This document shows, in pieces, positions 22,980 to 33,826 of a stretch of 64,000 bases of DNA. Each line of letters opens with the position of its first letter. The first letter of the stretch is position 1. This DNA comes from Amaranthus tricolor (taxonomy: Eukaryota; Streptophyta; Magnoliopsida; Caryophyllales; Amaranthaceae): NCBI RefSeq assembly GCF_026212465.1, contig NC_080051.1:15922178-15986177 (forward strand), given 5' to 3'. The position numbers were made by a program, and so were the translations under genes. The notes under the pieces are model-generated. The model was given only the letters and a program-made list of their open reading frames with translations, did not search any database and was not told the origin of the DNA.

Positions 22980-25900
22980 ATGAAAATATTGAGCTGGAAC
23001 TATCAGGGTTTGAATAATCCCTTGACAGTTCAGACTCTCAACACTTGGTGTTGGAGAGAAAGGCCTCAATTTGTTTTTATTATGGAATCCTTGATGTGTA
23101 AGAGTAAGCTGGAAGTGGTTCGTGATAGGTGTGGTGTTAAGGATCGTTTATGTGTTGATTGTGTTGGTCACTCAGGAGGGATTGGTCTTTGGTGGCGTGA
23201 TTTTGATGTGCATCTGGTTTCTTTTTCTTCCCATCATGTCCTTGTGGAGATTAAGGATAATAGGTTGGATTCGACTTCTTTGTTTGCTTGCGGTGTATAT
23301 GGTTGGGCGGATAGGCCAAGTAAATATAAAACCTGGGATTTGATTCAACAATGCATGAGGTCCTTTGGTGATGTTTAGGGCTTTTAATGAGATTTTGAGT
23401 CACAAAGAAAAGGAGTGCTATTCGTTGTGAAAAAGATATGGATGCCTTTAGATTTTGTTTGGATAGTTGTGGGTTGGTTAATTTAGGGTACAGGGGCAAC
23501 ATGTTTACTTGGTGTAGAGGTAATCATCCTTCGTCTATGATAAGAGAGAGGTTGGATCGATTCGTGGCATGTTCTAATTGGCTGAATTTGTTTCCTTCTT
23601 TTGACATTCGACACTTTTCTATTTATAAGTTGGATCACGCTTCTATATTGTTGTGTTCTGATAATTCTTGGAAGATAATTATGCAAAAAAGCTTTTTGGA
23701 TTTGAATCCCTATGGCTATCTAATGATGATTGTAGAAGAGTGGTGATCGAGGCTTGGAATTCTTTTTTGGAAGCTAATATTGAGGTGCGAGTTGAAAATT
23801 ATGCTTCTTCTTTATCCTCTTAGGCTGACTCTACCTTTGGGGCTCTCAAGCGAAGAATAAGGAATGTTGAAAATAAGCTTCAAAAGGCGCAAAAATGTTT
23901 TCCTGATGCTACAATGCTTGCTACTTGTAAAGCCTTAGCTAATGAATTGGATGATCTTCATCAATTGGAGGAATCCTATTGGTTTTTGAGATCTAGGGCC
24001 AATGAGCTTCGAAATGGCCCTAGATTACGGATAATGCTCTGTTAGCTTTTGAGGCTTTTCATTCGATGAAGAGAAGGAAAAATGGAAGGCAGAATTCGTT
24101 TGCTCTCAAACTTTGATATGGCCAAGGCCTATGATAGGGTGGAGTGGTTGTTTTTGGAGCGGGTTATGCTGAAGATGGGTTTTTTGATAGGTGGGTCCGG
24201 AGGATGATGCATTGTATATCTAGTGTCTCTTTCTCCTTCAAGGTTAAAGGTAAAGTGCTTGGTAATGTGGTTCCTACAAGGGGTCTAAGGCAAGGTTATT
24301 TGATTTCTCCATATTTGTTCATTTTGTGTGCCGATGTGTTTTCCACCCTTATTTCCAAAGCCTTACATAGGAATGCCCTACATGGCGTGTCGATATGTAG
24401 TGCCCCCCTTTATCTCATTTGTTTTTTTGCTGATGATAGTATTTTGTTTGCTAAAGCAACTGTTAGTGAATGCTCGATGGTGGCTAATATTATTAGCTTA
24501 TGTGAAGGAGCTTCTGGTTAGAGGGTCAATTATGATAAGACAACGATTTCTTTTAGCAAAGGGGTGCCTCAAGACGTTAGAGTTCAAATTATGGGAATGC
24601 TGGGTGTTCAAGAAGTGGATAGACATTCGAGATATTTGGGATTACCGACTATTATTGAGAAATCGAAGAAATTTGTGTTTTCTTGTTTGAAAGAGAGGAT
24701 GTGGAAGAAAATCCAGGGTTGGAAAGAAAAACTTCTCTCGAATCCAAGAGTATGTGGGGTGTAAAGTCTCTGTTATTAGAAGGTCTTGGATGGCGTGTTG
24801 GTAATGGTAGGTCCATAGATGTTAGGAGGAATAAATGGATTAAGGTGGATGGGCATTTTTCTAGTCTAAAGCTTATTCATAATGATATGGCTAATTTTAT
24901 GGTTGGTGATCTTATTCATCACGATGATATGGTTTGGGACATTGGTAAAGTGCGGAATTTGTTTGAACATAACACTGTCAAAGCTATTCTATCAATTCCT
25001 TTGTCGAAATGTTGTGGGGTTGATAGGATGTTTTGGAGTTACACTAAATCAAGCTCTTATTCTGGTCAATCGGGTTATTGGTTGGGTATGATGGGGGTGA
25101 TTCAGTTTAGTGGAGGTGATAGAGATGGTCAAACGGATAATATTTGGAAAATTGTTTGGAATATTGATGGTCCTCCGAAGTTGAAACACTTCTTATGGAG
25201 GGCTTGCAAGAATTCTCTTCCGGTGAATGACCTTCGGTTTCATAGGCATATGGCTTCTTCTCCTTTGTGTTCTAGGTGTGGCTCTCATTCAAAAACTTTA
25301 TGTCATGCTCTGTTGGATTGTCAAGATAATTTTGATTTGTGGCGTTCTCACCCGGCTGCTAGTGTTATTCAAAATGCGCCCCGTCTTTCCTTTGCGGAGT
25401 GCTTCCTATGGATTTATTCTCACTCGAGTCCGGACAGTCGAACTCCTATATATGCTTCATCATGAGTGGCGTGGTTTGGGCAGAATAAAAAGGTTATGGA
25501 GAATCAACATTGTGATCTTGTTCAACTTTCGGCTTCGTTTGTGAAGATGATTTCAGATTATTTAGGTTATGCTCATAAGGTGTTTGAGGTTCGCTCACCA
25601 ATTGTTACATCCTCGTTGCAATGGCAGCCGCCATGTGAGGGCTGGGTGAAGGTGAATTTCAATGCACATTTGGGATCAGATTTTCATCGTCGGCTTGGTG
25701 TTGTGATTAGGAATGAGCGTGGTGAGTTGCTGGCCACTGGGTCTCGCAAATTGGTGAATAATTGGGATGTTGAGGCGTTTGAAGAAACATCGGCTTGCTA
25801 TGGTTTGGAGTAGGCTTTGAGTTTGGGTTATGAGAAGATTCTTTTAGACGGGGATGCTTAGAATGTCATAAGTGCCATTGGAGGAAGGACAAGGGCTGTG

Positions 25901-26099
25901 CCCCTATTCATGTTCTTTTTGATAATCTGTATTTGTTGAGCTCTTGTTATGCTTCTTTCTCTCATTATTTTGTCCAAAAAGTAGAAACTCGGTAGCCCAT
26001 AGGATTGTTAGGTGGGATAGGGGTTCCGCTCTTGAGAATGTTTGTTTAGATTGTTTTCCTCTTGGTCTTCGAACCTTGAAAGCTCTTGATGTTGTTTAA
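22980..26099 (+). pseudogene. L1 LINE ORF2 (endonuclease, reverse transcriptase, zf-RVT, RNase H), broken
   Basis: From ATG at 22980: an endonuclease start MKILSWNYQGLNNP; a frame break near 23375; an N-terminal RT segment ending DMAKAYDRVEW near 24115-24145; RT motifs VPTRGLRQGYLISPYLFIL and FADDSILFA (catalytic FADD kept) near 24270-24460; a zf-RVT domain (PPKLKHFLWRACKNSLPVND, CSRCG) near 25160-25340; and an RNase H domain (GWVKVNFNAHLGSDFHRRLG) near 25640-26099. Typical sequence is missing at about 24018 (between the endonuclease linker and RT) and at about 24750 (between RT and zf-RVT), indicating deletions. Several stops and frameshifts. Not functional. Confidence 0.85.
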
Positions 26100-26127
26100 G
26101 CTCCAGGTGTTTATAAAAAAAAAAGGT

Positions 26128-26290
26128 ATTCAAAGCATCCGCTTAAAGAGATTTCTTTCTCTTCTAGCTTTATAGTGCCTCTCGTTACTATCCATATACT
26201 CTATTTTGCTTCGACTTATTTTGAAATCTCGTGACTCTAACGCTTGTTATCTCCATAGCTTAAACAATTGGCCGTTTTGAATGGTTATGA
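26128..26290 (-). mobile_element. RTE LINE reverse-transcriptase fragment, other side of the L1 insertion
   Basis: On the minus strand the frame contains DFKISRSKIEYMDS, matching the RTE RT signature ISR.KTEYM. In RTE proteins this motif lies upstream of the C-terminal part found at 20805-21350, so the two pieces belong to one copy. Confidence 0.65.
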
Positions 26291-27603
26291 AAAGGTTTAA
26301 TGAGTATGGAAAATAAAGAGAACAGATAAAGGTTGAATCATTTTTTATGATTCAATGTATGGGGTGATTGTTGATATAAATGTTTGCAGAATAAAGATTT
26401 AATCTTTTAAAAGGTAAAGTTGGGATGATGTTTAATTTTTGATTATCTTGGAAAGGGTTAAGAAATAAGTTTAAAGATCAAATCATAGCAATAAGATTTG
26501 ATATTTTTGACGCCAAATAAGGTAGATTACTTTTTATATGGAAGAAAATATCCTGGCCAAATCTTTAGAATTTTAATATAAGAGTTAAAAACATTTATAA
26601 TCTTTAACGAAATTATATTACGAGTAAAGTTTTAACGTGATTTGTTGTAGAGTTCAGTTTGTAAATCTGGTAGTTTTCCGTTTGTAAATCAGATATCCCA
26701 ATTTTTTTGACTTAATAATTCACCCTACAAGTATAAAACCAATATTAAAAAAAACAATCAACCAGTGGCACAAGCACCGAACATTTGAAAAACCAAATCA
26801 CCTCGTAGATTGGATTATATCCTAAAAAACACAAAATAATCAAGAGGTTAAATTTAAATAAAAAGTTTACATAAGATACACTTATTTATAAATTTAGATA
26901 AGGTTAACTTTATCGATAGCATATCCTTGTGCTTTATGCTGTCGTTGACTTCCTTGATCACAAAATCTGTCGTTGACTTCATTTGATTTCTTAGTCTTAT
27001 TCATAAATTAATGATAAGGGATTGCTTAATGTCTTATTAATAGCTTACCTCATATTGCAGCTGTTTACTCATTTGTAGAGGTCTGTACTTATCATCCCAT
27101 ATGTTTAGTGCTTGTAAGCGTGCCAAGCGAGTCTCACCATATCTACATGCTGCTAGAACATTTCGTCTAAACCCAACTCAAGAAATAAATGAATTAGGCG
27201 GCTCGAGTCTAAAAAAGATGTAAAGGAAACCATAAATTAAAAGTTGGGAGGTAAAAACAAAATGTGGATCGAGTTCTAGTTAGTTCAATTAGTTTCTAAA
27301 CCAAACAAAACAACACCTAAGGTTGTAGACTAGCTGCGGAAAACAAAACAAAATTTTAAATTGTTGAAATAAAACTCGAGAACATAAATACCTCTTATCA
27401 AACTTATTTAAACTAAACTCAATCAAAGTTATTTGTGGAGAAAACAAAGTTATGAAATTGATTTCTAATAACCTTCTAGATTAAAAAGTGTTCACGTGAA
27501 TCAATCTCACTCCTCGGTACCACCTGCAGTTTGGTAAACTACTAGTTTTTAACCCAAATGAGAATAAGATCATTGTAGGACCATTCAAAGTCATTAAATA
27601 CAC
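26291..27603. other. AT-rich flank of the hAT element, no gene
   Basis: No supported coding sequence. This is the pre-insertion neighbourhood of the hAT transposon. Confidence 0.4.
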
Positions 27604-27629
27604 GTTAGTATTAGGGCTGTAAAAACGGG

Positions 27630-28110
27630 TTAAAAGGTCGGAAACAGGTCGGTCAAAAACAGGTTCGGTAAAAAACGGTCGGTCAAAAGCAGGTCGTATA
27701 AGTCTTTCGGTACCGGTCGGTATCGGTCGGTTTATTCGGTATCCGGTCGAATCCGGTTTTTTTCCTTGGCGGGTGTCGGTCGGTATGGGTCCGATATTTA
27801 TCGGTCCGGTCATTACCGGAAACAGGTCACATTCGGTCGGTCAAAAACGGTTTTTTGCAGGTCGTAATCGGTATACAGATCATAACCGGGCGGTCAAAAT
27901 CGGTAATCGGTCGGTCACAATCGGTATGCGGGTCAGAATCGGTCGGTCACAATCGGTCGGTTTTGGTCGGTATCGGTTCAGTTCAATTTAGTTGAACCGG
28001 GATTCAGTTCTGTTCAGTTCAGTTTTGGTTGGTATCGGTTCGGTTCAATTCAGTTAAACCGATATTCCGGTTAATTTGGTTGATATCGGTTCAGTTCAAT
28101 TCATTTAAAC
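27630..28110 (+). repeat. Left subterminal repeat array of the hAT element
   Basis: Dense copies of ggtcggt and caggt(c/t)cgg with variants ggtatcggttc occur over about 480 bp, the normal binding-site architecture for hAT transposases. The motif decays toward tatcggttcagttcaatt in the inner part. It opens short chance ORFs that are not genes. Confidence 0.9.
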
Positions 28111-28214
28111 CATGATTTAATTCAGTTCAATTATGTTCCAATTATTCTGTTCCAATTTGGTAAAAAATCGCATCGTGTTGCCTCATAATGTCATTGATCA
28201 TGCGTTTATCCATG

Positions 28215-29335
28215 ATGGGAATGATATATAGAAGGTGGAACCTCACATCAAGTTTTATAGATGTCGTTAGGTTATGAGTTTTATGACATCAAATTCAACT
28301 AATCAACTCCGTCTAAGTTAATTAATAGATCATAACATGTTAATTGATCGACTTCATCTAATATCAATTAGACAATTACAATTTACAACAATAATATGTT
28401 ATTAATGTCACAATGTAAGTTTGTTAGATTGTCTTAATAATATATCTTCATCACTGATTGAATTGACCTTCGTTTGTCCATGGGGTGTGTTATTTTCAAC
28501 TAATGTGATCGGTCATAATGATATGACTTGTTCTCATATATCTAAACCGTTTAAGTTTATACGAGATCTTATTTTACTGCGTGGATGAAGTCAACAATGT
28601 ATTATAAAGTCGATCCAAGTTATTCGATTTGTTTTTCATTATAGTTCGTTCTATTTAAGTTAAATAATCGATCATCTACGCTGATAAGTTTGATTTTAAA
28701 CGAACTCTATTTAAGTTAATTAATATATTTGATCATAGGTCTGGTTATTTCAACTTGATAAATTGATTATAATTGATATATATTTGATCATATCAGGTTA
28801 ATTATTTTCAATTTGATAAATCATGTTGTTATCAATGTTGAGAATGATAGAAGGTGAAACCTCACATCAAGTTTTTATAAATGTGGTTAAGTTATGAGTT
28901 TAATATATATATTCAACTAATCAACTTCGTCTAAGCTAAGTTAATTAATAGATCATAACATGTTATTACAGTCACAATGTGAGTTTGTTAGATTGTCTTA
29001 ATAATCTATCTTCATCATTGATCCGAATTGACCCTTGTTAGCCCATGGGTGTGTTATTTTAAGCTAATGTGATCAATCTATCTAATCAATCTAGCTGCCA
29101 GCGATCTAAGTTAATTGATTGGTTTTTCATTCTATTTCGTCCTATCTAAGTCAATCATGACAAGTTAACATGTAAATCCATCTACGTTGATATGTTTGAT
29201 CATAGGTCTGGTTATTTCAACTTGATAAATCGATTATAATTAATTAATATATTTGATCATATCATGTTAATTATTTCTATTTGATAAATCAACTCGTGAA
29301 TTATTCTAACGATTATCTTTTTGGGTGTAATTTAT
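28215..29335 (+). repeat. ~600-bp tandem duplication inside the hAT element
   Basis: Unit 1 (about 28215-28815) and unit 2 (about 28838-29335) share long blocks in the same order: cctcacatcaagtttt, ttcaactaatcaact.cgtc, ttagattgtcttaataat, gtgtgttattt, and ggtctggttatttcaacttg. Unit 2 has internal deletions. Confidence 0.8.
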
Positions 29336-29695
29336 AGACTTTTCAATTTCAATATAGAATTATATAAATACCAATAACATTATAACATTGTTTTTTTTTG
29401 GCAAATAAAATAATAGTTGCATAATTAGAAGTATATATATATATATATTTTAGAAATAAGAAAGAAAGAGGTTTATTTATTAAAATTAAGAAGTTTATTT
29501 AGAAACCATTAAATCAATGAATTACTCATATTTTAAAAAAAAATTTAGTTGTAAAAAAAAAAAAAAACACATAAGATTATCCCATTGGTGCACAACCTCA
29601 ATACATGGATTGTCAACTTGGCAAAAGGCATGATAAATCATAACCCTTCATTTTGAAATCAATTAATCTAAACCATTGATTAAACATACTCTAAT

Positions 29696-29731
<36 letters not shown>

Positions 29732-29814
29732 TATGAACCGTTAGATCAAGGGATCTAATCTAAACCGTTGATAAGCCCAAACCCTAACTTTCATCCACTT
29801 TCCTCATTTTCCAC

Positions 29815-30538
29815 TCTCTCCTCACACGGCTGTCCATAACGGCTCTCTCTCTCTTTCACTCACTGATATCTCTCTCTCTACTCTCGTCTCTACTCAGTAC
29901 TACTACTCACTGATATCGGGCTCGTCTCTTTCACTCACTAATATCTCTCTCTCTACTCTCGTCTCGTCTCTAATCCAGGTATTTTGTATTTTTTTTTCTT
30001 TGTTGTTCATTTTTTGTTCATGTTCAATTCTAGGTTTTTGTTAATTTTTTTTTTCTGGGTTGTTTTCTATTTTTTTGTTCGTATGATGAATGTTTGGGTT
30101 AATTTGCTAAATCAGTTGCTAGATTCATACAAAATGGTGGTTCTGAAATTTTGTTCGTATGATGAATGTTTGATAAGATCTTAATACTAAATCAACCTCT
30201 TCACTTGTCTTTACTTAACCTTTGAATAAAGGAGATTTGTATGGCAATCTCCTTCAACTACCCATTTATCTTTCATTCTTTTTCTCCAATAAAGATTTAG
30301 ATTAGAAACTTCTTCTATAGTAGACTTGACTTCGGTATTCTTGAACCAAACTCATTACTATTTATCTCTCTAAAATGGTGGTTCTGAAATTTTGTTCGTA
30401 TTGACTGATTTTGATTAAAGTATCTTCTTGATGTTTATAGGAAATTTTGGTCTGACTAATATAAATTCAAATGTACTGTTTATCTTCTTGATGTTTTTAA
30501 AGTCGTTTTTTGCGCTCTAATTTTTTTTTTTTTAAGGT
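29815..30538 (+). promoter_or_regulatory. hAT transposase leader: CT-rich 5' UTR and probable leader intron
   Basis: 29815-29978 is rich in CTCTCTCT and repeats a cactca(c)t(g)atatc module. It ends CTAATCCAG|gtatttt, a donor at about 29978. A poly-T tract and taag acceptor at about 30520-30536 sit directly before the ATG at 30539. This suggests a ~560-nt 5' UTR intron. Confidence 0.55.
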
Positions 30539-32461
30539 ATGGCTGACCCTGCTGTGGCTGTCCCCGAACAAAGAAGAGTTGTTAAACATAAAAAAATTAC
30601 GTCACCGGTTTGGGATCAGTACCATGTATCGTACCCCAATGACGTACGGACGGTAAAGTGTAAATACTGCGATTATGAGGCGGCAGCACCAGGTAGTGCA
30701 GGTACAACTAATTATAAACGTCATACTGAGGGCTGTAAAGGTTATAAAGAGTTCATAAAAAATAACCCAAACGCTAATGTTGTGTATGATCATGATACTT
30801 ACGTGCTTAAGTTTGCTGATTCGATATTATATCATGGATATTGTTTGAGTATGGTAGAGCATATTAAAACTAGAGAATTGCATCGTTGGTTAAATCCTAA
30901 TGTCAAAGATGTGTCTAGATATACGATAACTAAATGCGTAATGGGTGAACATGAAAAGTACAAAAAACTAGTATTTGACAATATGCAATCTTGTAAGAGT
31001 CGTATATGCTTAACTTGTGATGGATGGACAGCATGTACTTCGCGTTCATATTTTGCCCTTACTGCCCATTTCATCGATGATGATTATAAATTGCATTCCC
31101 TTTTGTTAAATTTTCGCCGTTTTCCCCCACCTCACGATGGTGAATCTATATTCATGTTTGTGAAAGGTTTGTTGAATGACTGGAATATAGGTAGAAAAGT
31201 TTTTTCAATCACACTTGATAATGCTTCCTCTAATAATAGGATGGTTGAAAAACTAAAACGTGATTTGCACTCCTCTTCTCCTCTCCCTTTAGATGGCAAG
31301 TATTTTCATATAAGGTGTTGTGCTCATATTTTGAACCTTATTGTTAAAAAGGGTTTGAAACTTGTTGATAATTCCGTGACTAAGTTACGTGCGGTTGTTA
31401 TATATGTTGATTCTTCTGATTTTCGACTTACAAATTTTGAGAAAGCTAAAATTGATAAAGGTTTGCAATCAAAGGGTAAATTAGTTTTGGATGTTTCCAC
31501 TAGATGGAACTCTACTTATGACATGATTCATAGGGCTCTTGAGGTAAAGGATGCTATTGATTTATATCTTGTTCGTGAAAGGGATATTGATGTTGATATT
31601 ATTTCTGAGAATGAGTGGGATACAATTCAAGATATTTGTGATTTTCTTGAGCCATTCTATGAGATTACCAAGCTTTTTTCTGGTTCAAAATATCCCACTG
31701 CAAATTTGTACCTTTCTTGCATAATATGTATTGAAAAGATTTTGACTGATTCCCACCAAGATCCTAGTGATGCTGTGAGAAAGATGGCTGCTCCTATGTG
31801 GGAAATGTTTGATAAATATTGGTCCGATCATTCTATGGTTCTGTCTTTTGCCTTTTTACTTGATCCACGTTTTAAGATGACTTTCCTTAGTGATTATTAT
31901 TCTATGCTGTATGTACCTACTGCGGTTGAACAAAAGGTAAATGATGTGCTTGCTGCGTTTGTTGCTTTATATGAATGTTATATGAATACCACTCAATCTG
32001 CTCCTGTTGCACCCTCTCCGTCAAACCTTGGTCCTCCTCGTCCGTTCCAAATGCGCAAGTTACGTCATGATTTTCCTCGTATTTCTGCATCTAGGACGGC
32101 GAGAGGTGATGTGGACTCTTATTTGGCCATGTCTCTTGTTGTTGATTATGATGGTTTTGATGTTCTTGAATATTGGAAGGGACAGTCTACCTCTTATCCA
32201 ACACTCGCACTAATGGCTAGAGATATTCTAGCCATTCCAATTACTTCTGTTGCATCTGAATCTGCTTTTAGTGTTGGTGGTCGGATCCTTAACAAATTGA
32301 GATCTTCTTTGTTACCAAAAAATGTTGAAATTTTGGTGACAACGCGAAATTGGCTATTTGGGTTTGAACCCGAGGAAAATGCGAAGGAGATATTAAGTGT
32401 TATTGAGGAAAATAACACTGATCATGATGATAATGCTTCAGGTAAGTGTAGTGCTCTATGA
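30539..32461 (+). CDS. hAT transposase (BED zinc finger, RNase H-like core, hATC dimerisation domain)
   Basis: Cut-and-paste transposase of the surrounding element, acting in the nucleus on the 12-bp ends and subterminal arrays. 640 codons without interruption. The BED finger is at residues ~22-70, with C41-x2-C44 and H62-x3-C66, and KRHTEGC. The core contains CLTCDGWTACTSRSYFALTA (first catalytic Asp region), FSITLDNASSN (second Asp region), RCCAHILNLIVKKGL and DVSTRWNSTYDM. The C-terminal hATC domain is at ~550-610, with SVASESAFSVGGRILNKLRS (expected catalytic Glu in ASESAF) and TTRNWLFGF. The length is normal for Ac-like transposases. The frame ends GKCSAL just after a canonical donor TCAG|gtaagtg at 32441/32442, so the real mRNA may splice to a further exon at 32667. 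Confidence 0.95.
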   Translation: MADPAVAVPEQRRVVKHKKITSPVWDQYHVSYPNDVRTVKCKYCDYEAAAPGSAGTTNYKRHTEGCKGYKEFIKNNPNANVVYDHDTYVLKFADSILYHGYCLSMVEHIKTRELHRWLNPNVKDVSRYTITKCVMGEHEKYKKLVFDNMQSCKSRICLTCDGWTACTSRSYFALTAHFIDDDYKLHSLLLNFRRFPPPHDGESIFMFVKGLLNDWNIGRKVFSITLDNASSNNRMVEKLKRDLHSSSPLPLDGKYFHIRCCAHILNLIVKKGLKLVDNSVTKLRAVVIYVDSSDFRLTNFEKAKIDKGLQSKGKLVLDVSTRWNSTYDMIHRALEVKDAIDLYLVRERDIDVDIISENEWDTIQDICDFLEPFYEITKLFSGSKYPTANLYLSCIICIEKILTDSHQDPSDAVRKMAAPMWEMFDKYWSDHSMVLSFAFLLDPRFKMTFLSDYYSMLYVPTAVEQKVNDVLAAFVALYECYMNTTQSAPVAPSPSNLGPPRPFQMRKLRHDFPRISASRTARGDVDSYLAMSLVVDYDGFDVLEYWKGQSTSYPTLALMARDILAIPITSVASESAFSVGGRILNKLRSSLLPKNVEILVTTRNWLFGFEPEENAKEILSVIEENNTDHDDNASGKCSAL

Positions 32462-32666
32462 AGATTTTTTTCTTGTAATTTGGTTTTTTACCAAATTATC
32501 ATATCTGAGCGCCCAATTTATATTTTATAATTAATTTATATTTTTTTTATTTTATTTATTATAACTTTCTGTCGTTTTTCCATCTCATGCTCTTAATCAT
32601 AATACTCAGTATCTGAAAGTTGTTACTTTTATATGATCTTAAGGTACACTAAGTTTGGTGGAGCAG

Positions 32667-32908
32667 TTCCTTACAGATTATTGAAAGGCGGTGTCGCATT
32701 GAGGACTAGGAGCAGGAGATCTAAGGTGGTGATGGAAGAGGAGGAAGAAGATGAAAGTGATGAAATGAGTTATACTTCTGAGAAAATTAAAGAAAAGAAT
32801 GTGTCTGTTACTCCTAAAAAGAGGAGTAAAAAAAATGGGGATAACAAGGGTTCTGTTTCTCCAAATGGGTCTCGGAGTTCTCCAAGATTGAGGCAGAAAT
32901 CTAATTAG
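32667..32908 (+). CDS. Probable last exon of the hAT transposase: acidic then basic tail
   Basis: Joining the donor after TCAG at 32441 to the acceptor gtggagcag ending at 32666 keeps the frame. It replaces the last 6 codons of the unspliced form with 80 codons to TAG at 32906-32908, giving about 714 residues. The tail starts VPYRLLKGG, has an acidic run (EEEEEDESDE) and then K/R-rich segments (TPKKRSKKNGDNKG, SPRLRQKSN) resembling nuclear-localisation or AT-hook-like sequence. The intron would be 225 nt and AT-rich. Other acceptors in the interval either shift frame or stop early. Predicted only; this could also be captured host coding sequence. Confidence 0.6.
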
Positions 32909-33427
32909 TTTAGTTTTGCAATTTCTTATGCATAACTAAAATTTGGAAAAGACTTTTTGTGTAGTTAGGATTATTGATGTTTATATTATTGGTAGGGAAA
33001 AAAATGTAATGGATCTATTTTAAATTTCGTCTAAACTATTAAATGAAATGAAAGTGGTTTATCAATTTCATAGGTTAATATTTTGTATTGGTTTATATTG
33101 TTATATGTTGATTTTAATACAGTATTAATTAGTCAGGAAATTAACCTGAACTTGGTAATTATATTGGTTGCAAAGTATGAACTATGTTTATGCAATTTTG
33201 CAATTTCTGAGTTTTGTAAAATTTATACTTTATTTTTTAGAAAAGAAAAAGGCTTTACTAAATTACTGAGTTAATATATATTAACTTATAATTTATATAT
33301 TTATTTTATAAAAATTTATATTTAATTTAATTTTTATCATATAGAAATAATATAATTAAGTTTAATTTAATTATTTTATATAAAATTTTATTATATTTTG
33401 ACAACTTAGAAGAATTATGTAGATAAG

Positions 33428-33818
33428 TTCGGTCCAAAACAGGTTCGGTATAAAACAGGTTCGGTACAAAACAGGTTCCAGGTTCGGTATAATACAGGTT
33501 CGGTACAATATAGATTCGGTCAAAAACGGTCGGTTAAAAACGGGTATTAAGCGGGTCGAAAACAGGTTTCGGTCTGAAAACAGGTTCGGTATCGGTCGGT
33601 CACGGTATGATAAAAACAGGTCGAAAACGGTTTTCGGTTTAAAACAAGTTCGGTACCGGTCGGTTTCGGTATGTGTAAAACAGGTCGGAAACGGTTTCGG
33701 TCACCATTCGGGTTCGGTAGCGGTCGGTATCTGGTCACTTGTATTCGGTCAAAAACGGGTTCGGTATCGGTCGGTAACAAGTCGGTAAAACAGGTTTCTG
33801 ACCACATTTACAGCCCTA
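33428..33818 (+). repeat. Right subterminal repeat array of the hAT element
   Basis: Repeats of acaggttcggta and ggtcggt(a/t)cggt run up to the terminal inverted repeat. The motif reads in the same orientation on the plus strand as in the left array rather than inverted. Confidence 0.9.
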
Positions 33819-33826
33819 GTTAGTAT

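Larger units (their letters stand above)
21352..26127 (+). mobile_element. Plant L1-type LINE, defective and internally deleted
   Basis: The element has a leader, ORF1 with a CCHC knuckle, ORF2 (endonuclease, reverse transcriptase, zf-RVT, RNase H), and a short poly(A) tail at 26118-26127. It interrupts the reverse-oriented RTE remnant, which fixes the approximate ends. I could not find a convincing target-site duplication. At ~4.8 kb it is shorter than typical plant L1s; two internal deletions in ORF2 explain this. Confidence 0.85.
27612..33818 (+). mobile_element. Complete hAT transposon (6.2 kb), potentially autonomous
   Basis: It begins TAGGGCTGTAAA and ends TTTACAGCCCTA, 12-bp perfect terminal inverted repeats. 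It is flanked by the identical 8-bp target duplication GTTAGTAT (27604-27611 and 33819-33826), the hallmark of hAT insertion. Inside are GGTCGGT-type subterminal arrays at both ends, a ~600-bp internal tandem duplication, a CT-rich leader with a probable 5' UTR intron, and an unbroken 640-codon transposase frame with a probable downstream exon. The perfect TSD and open frame suggest recent insertion and possible activity. Confidence 0.93.

Noticed and set aside
27481..27991. ORFs in the hAT left end, and similarly 33547-33807 on the right
   Set aside because: They are produced by the GGTCGGT subterminal arrays and show only Arg/Thr/Pro-rich repeats, not protein domains.
29700..29728. Poly(A) runs (also near 425-445, 8366-8390, 29555-29570) as retroposon tails
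   Set aside because: No SINE or processed-gene body or TSD is attached; treated as simple repeats.
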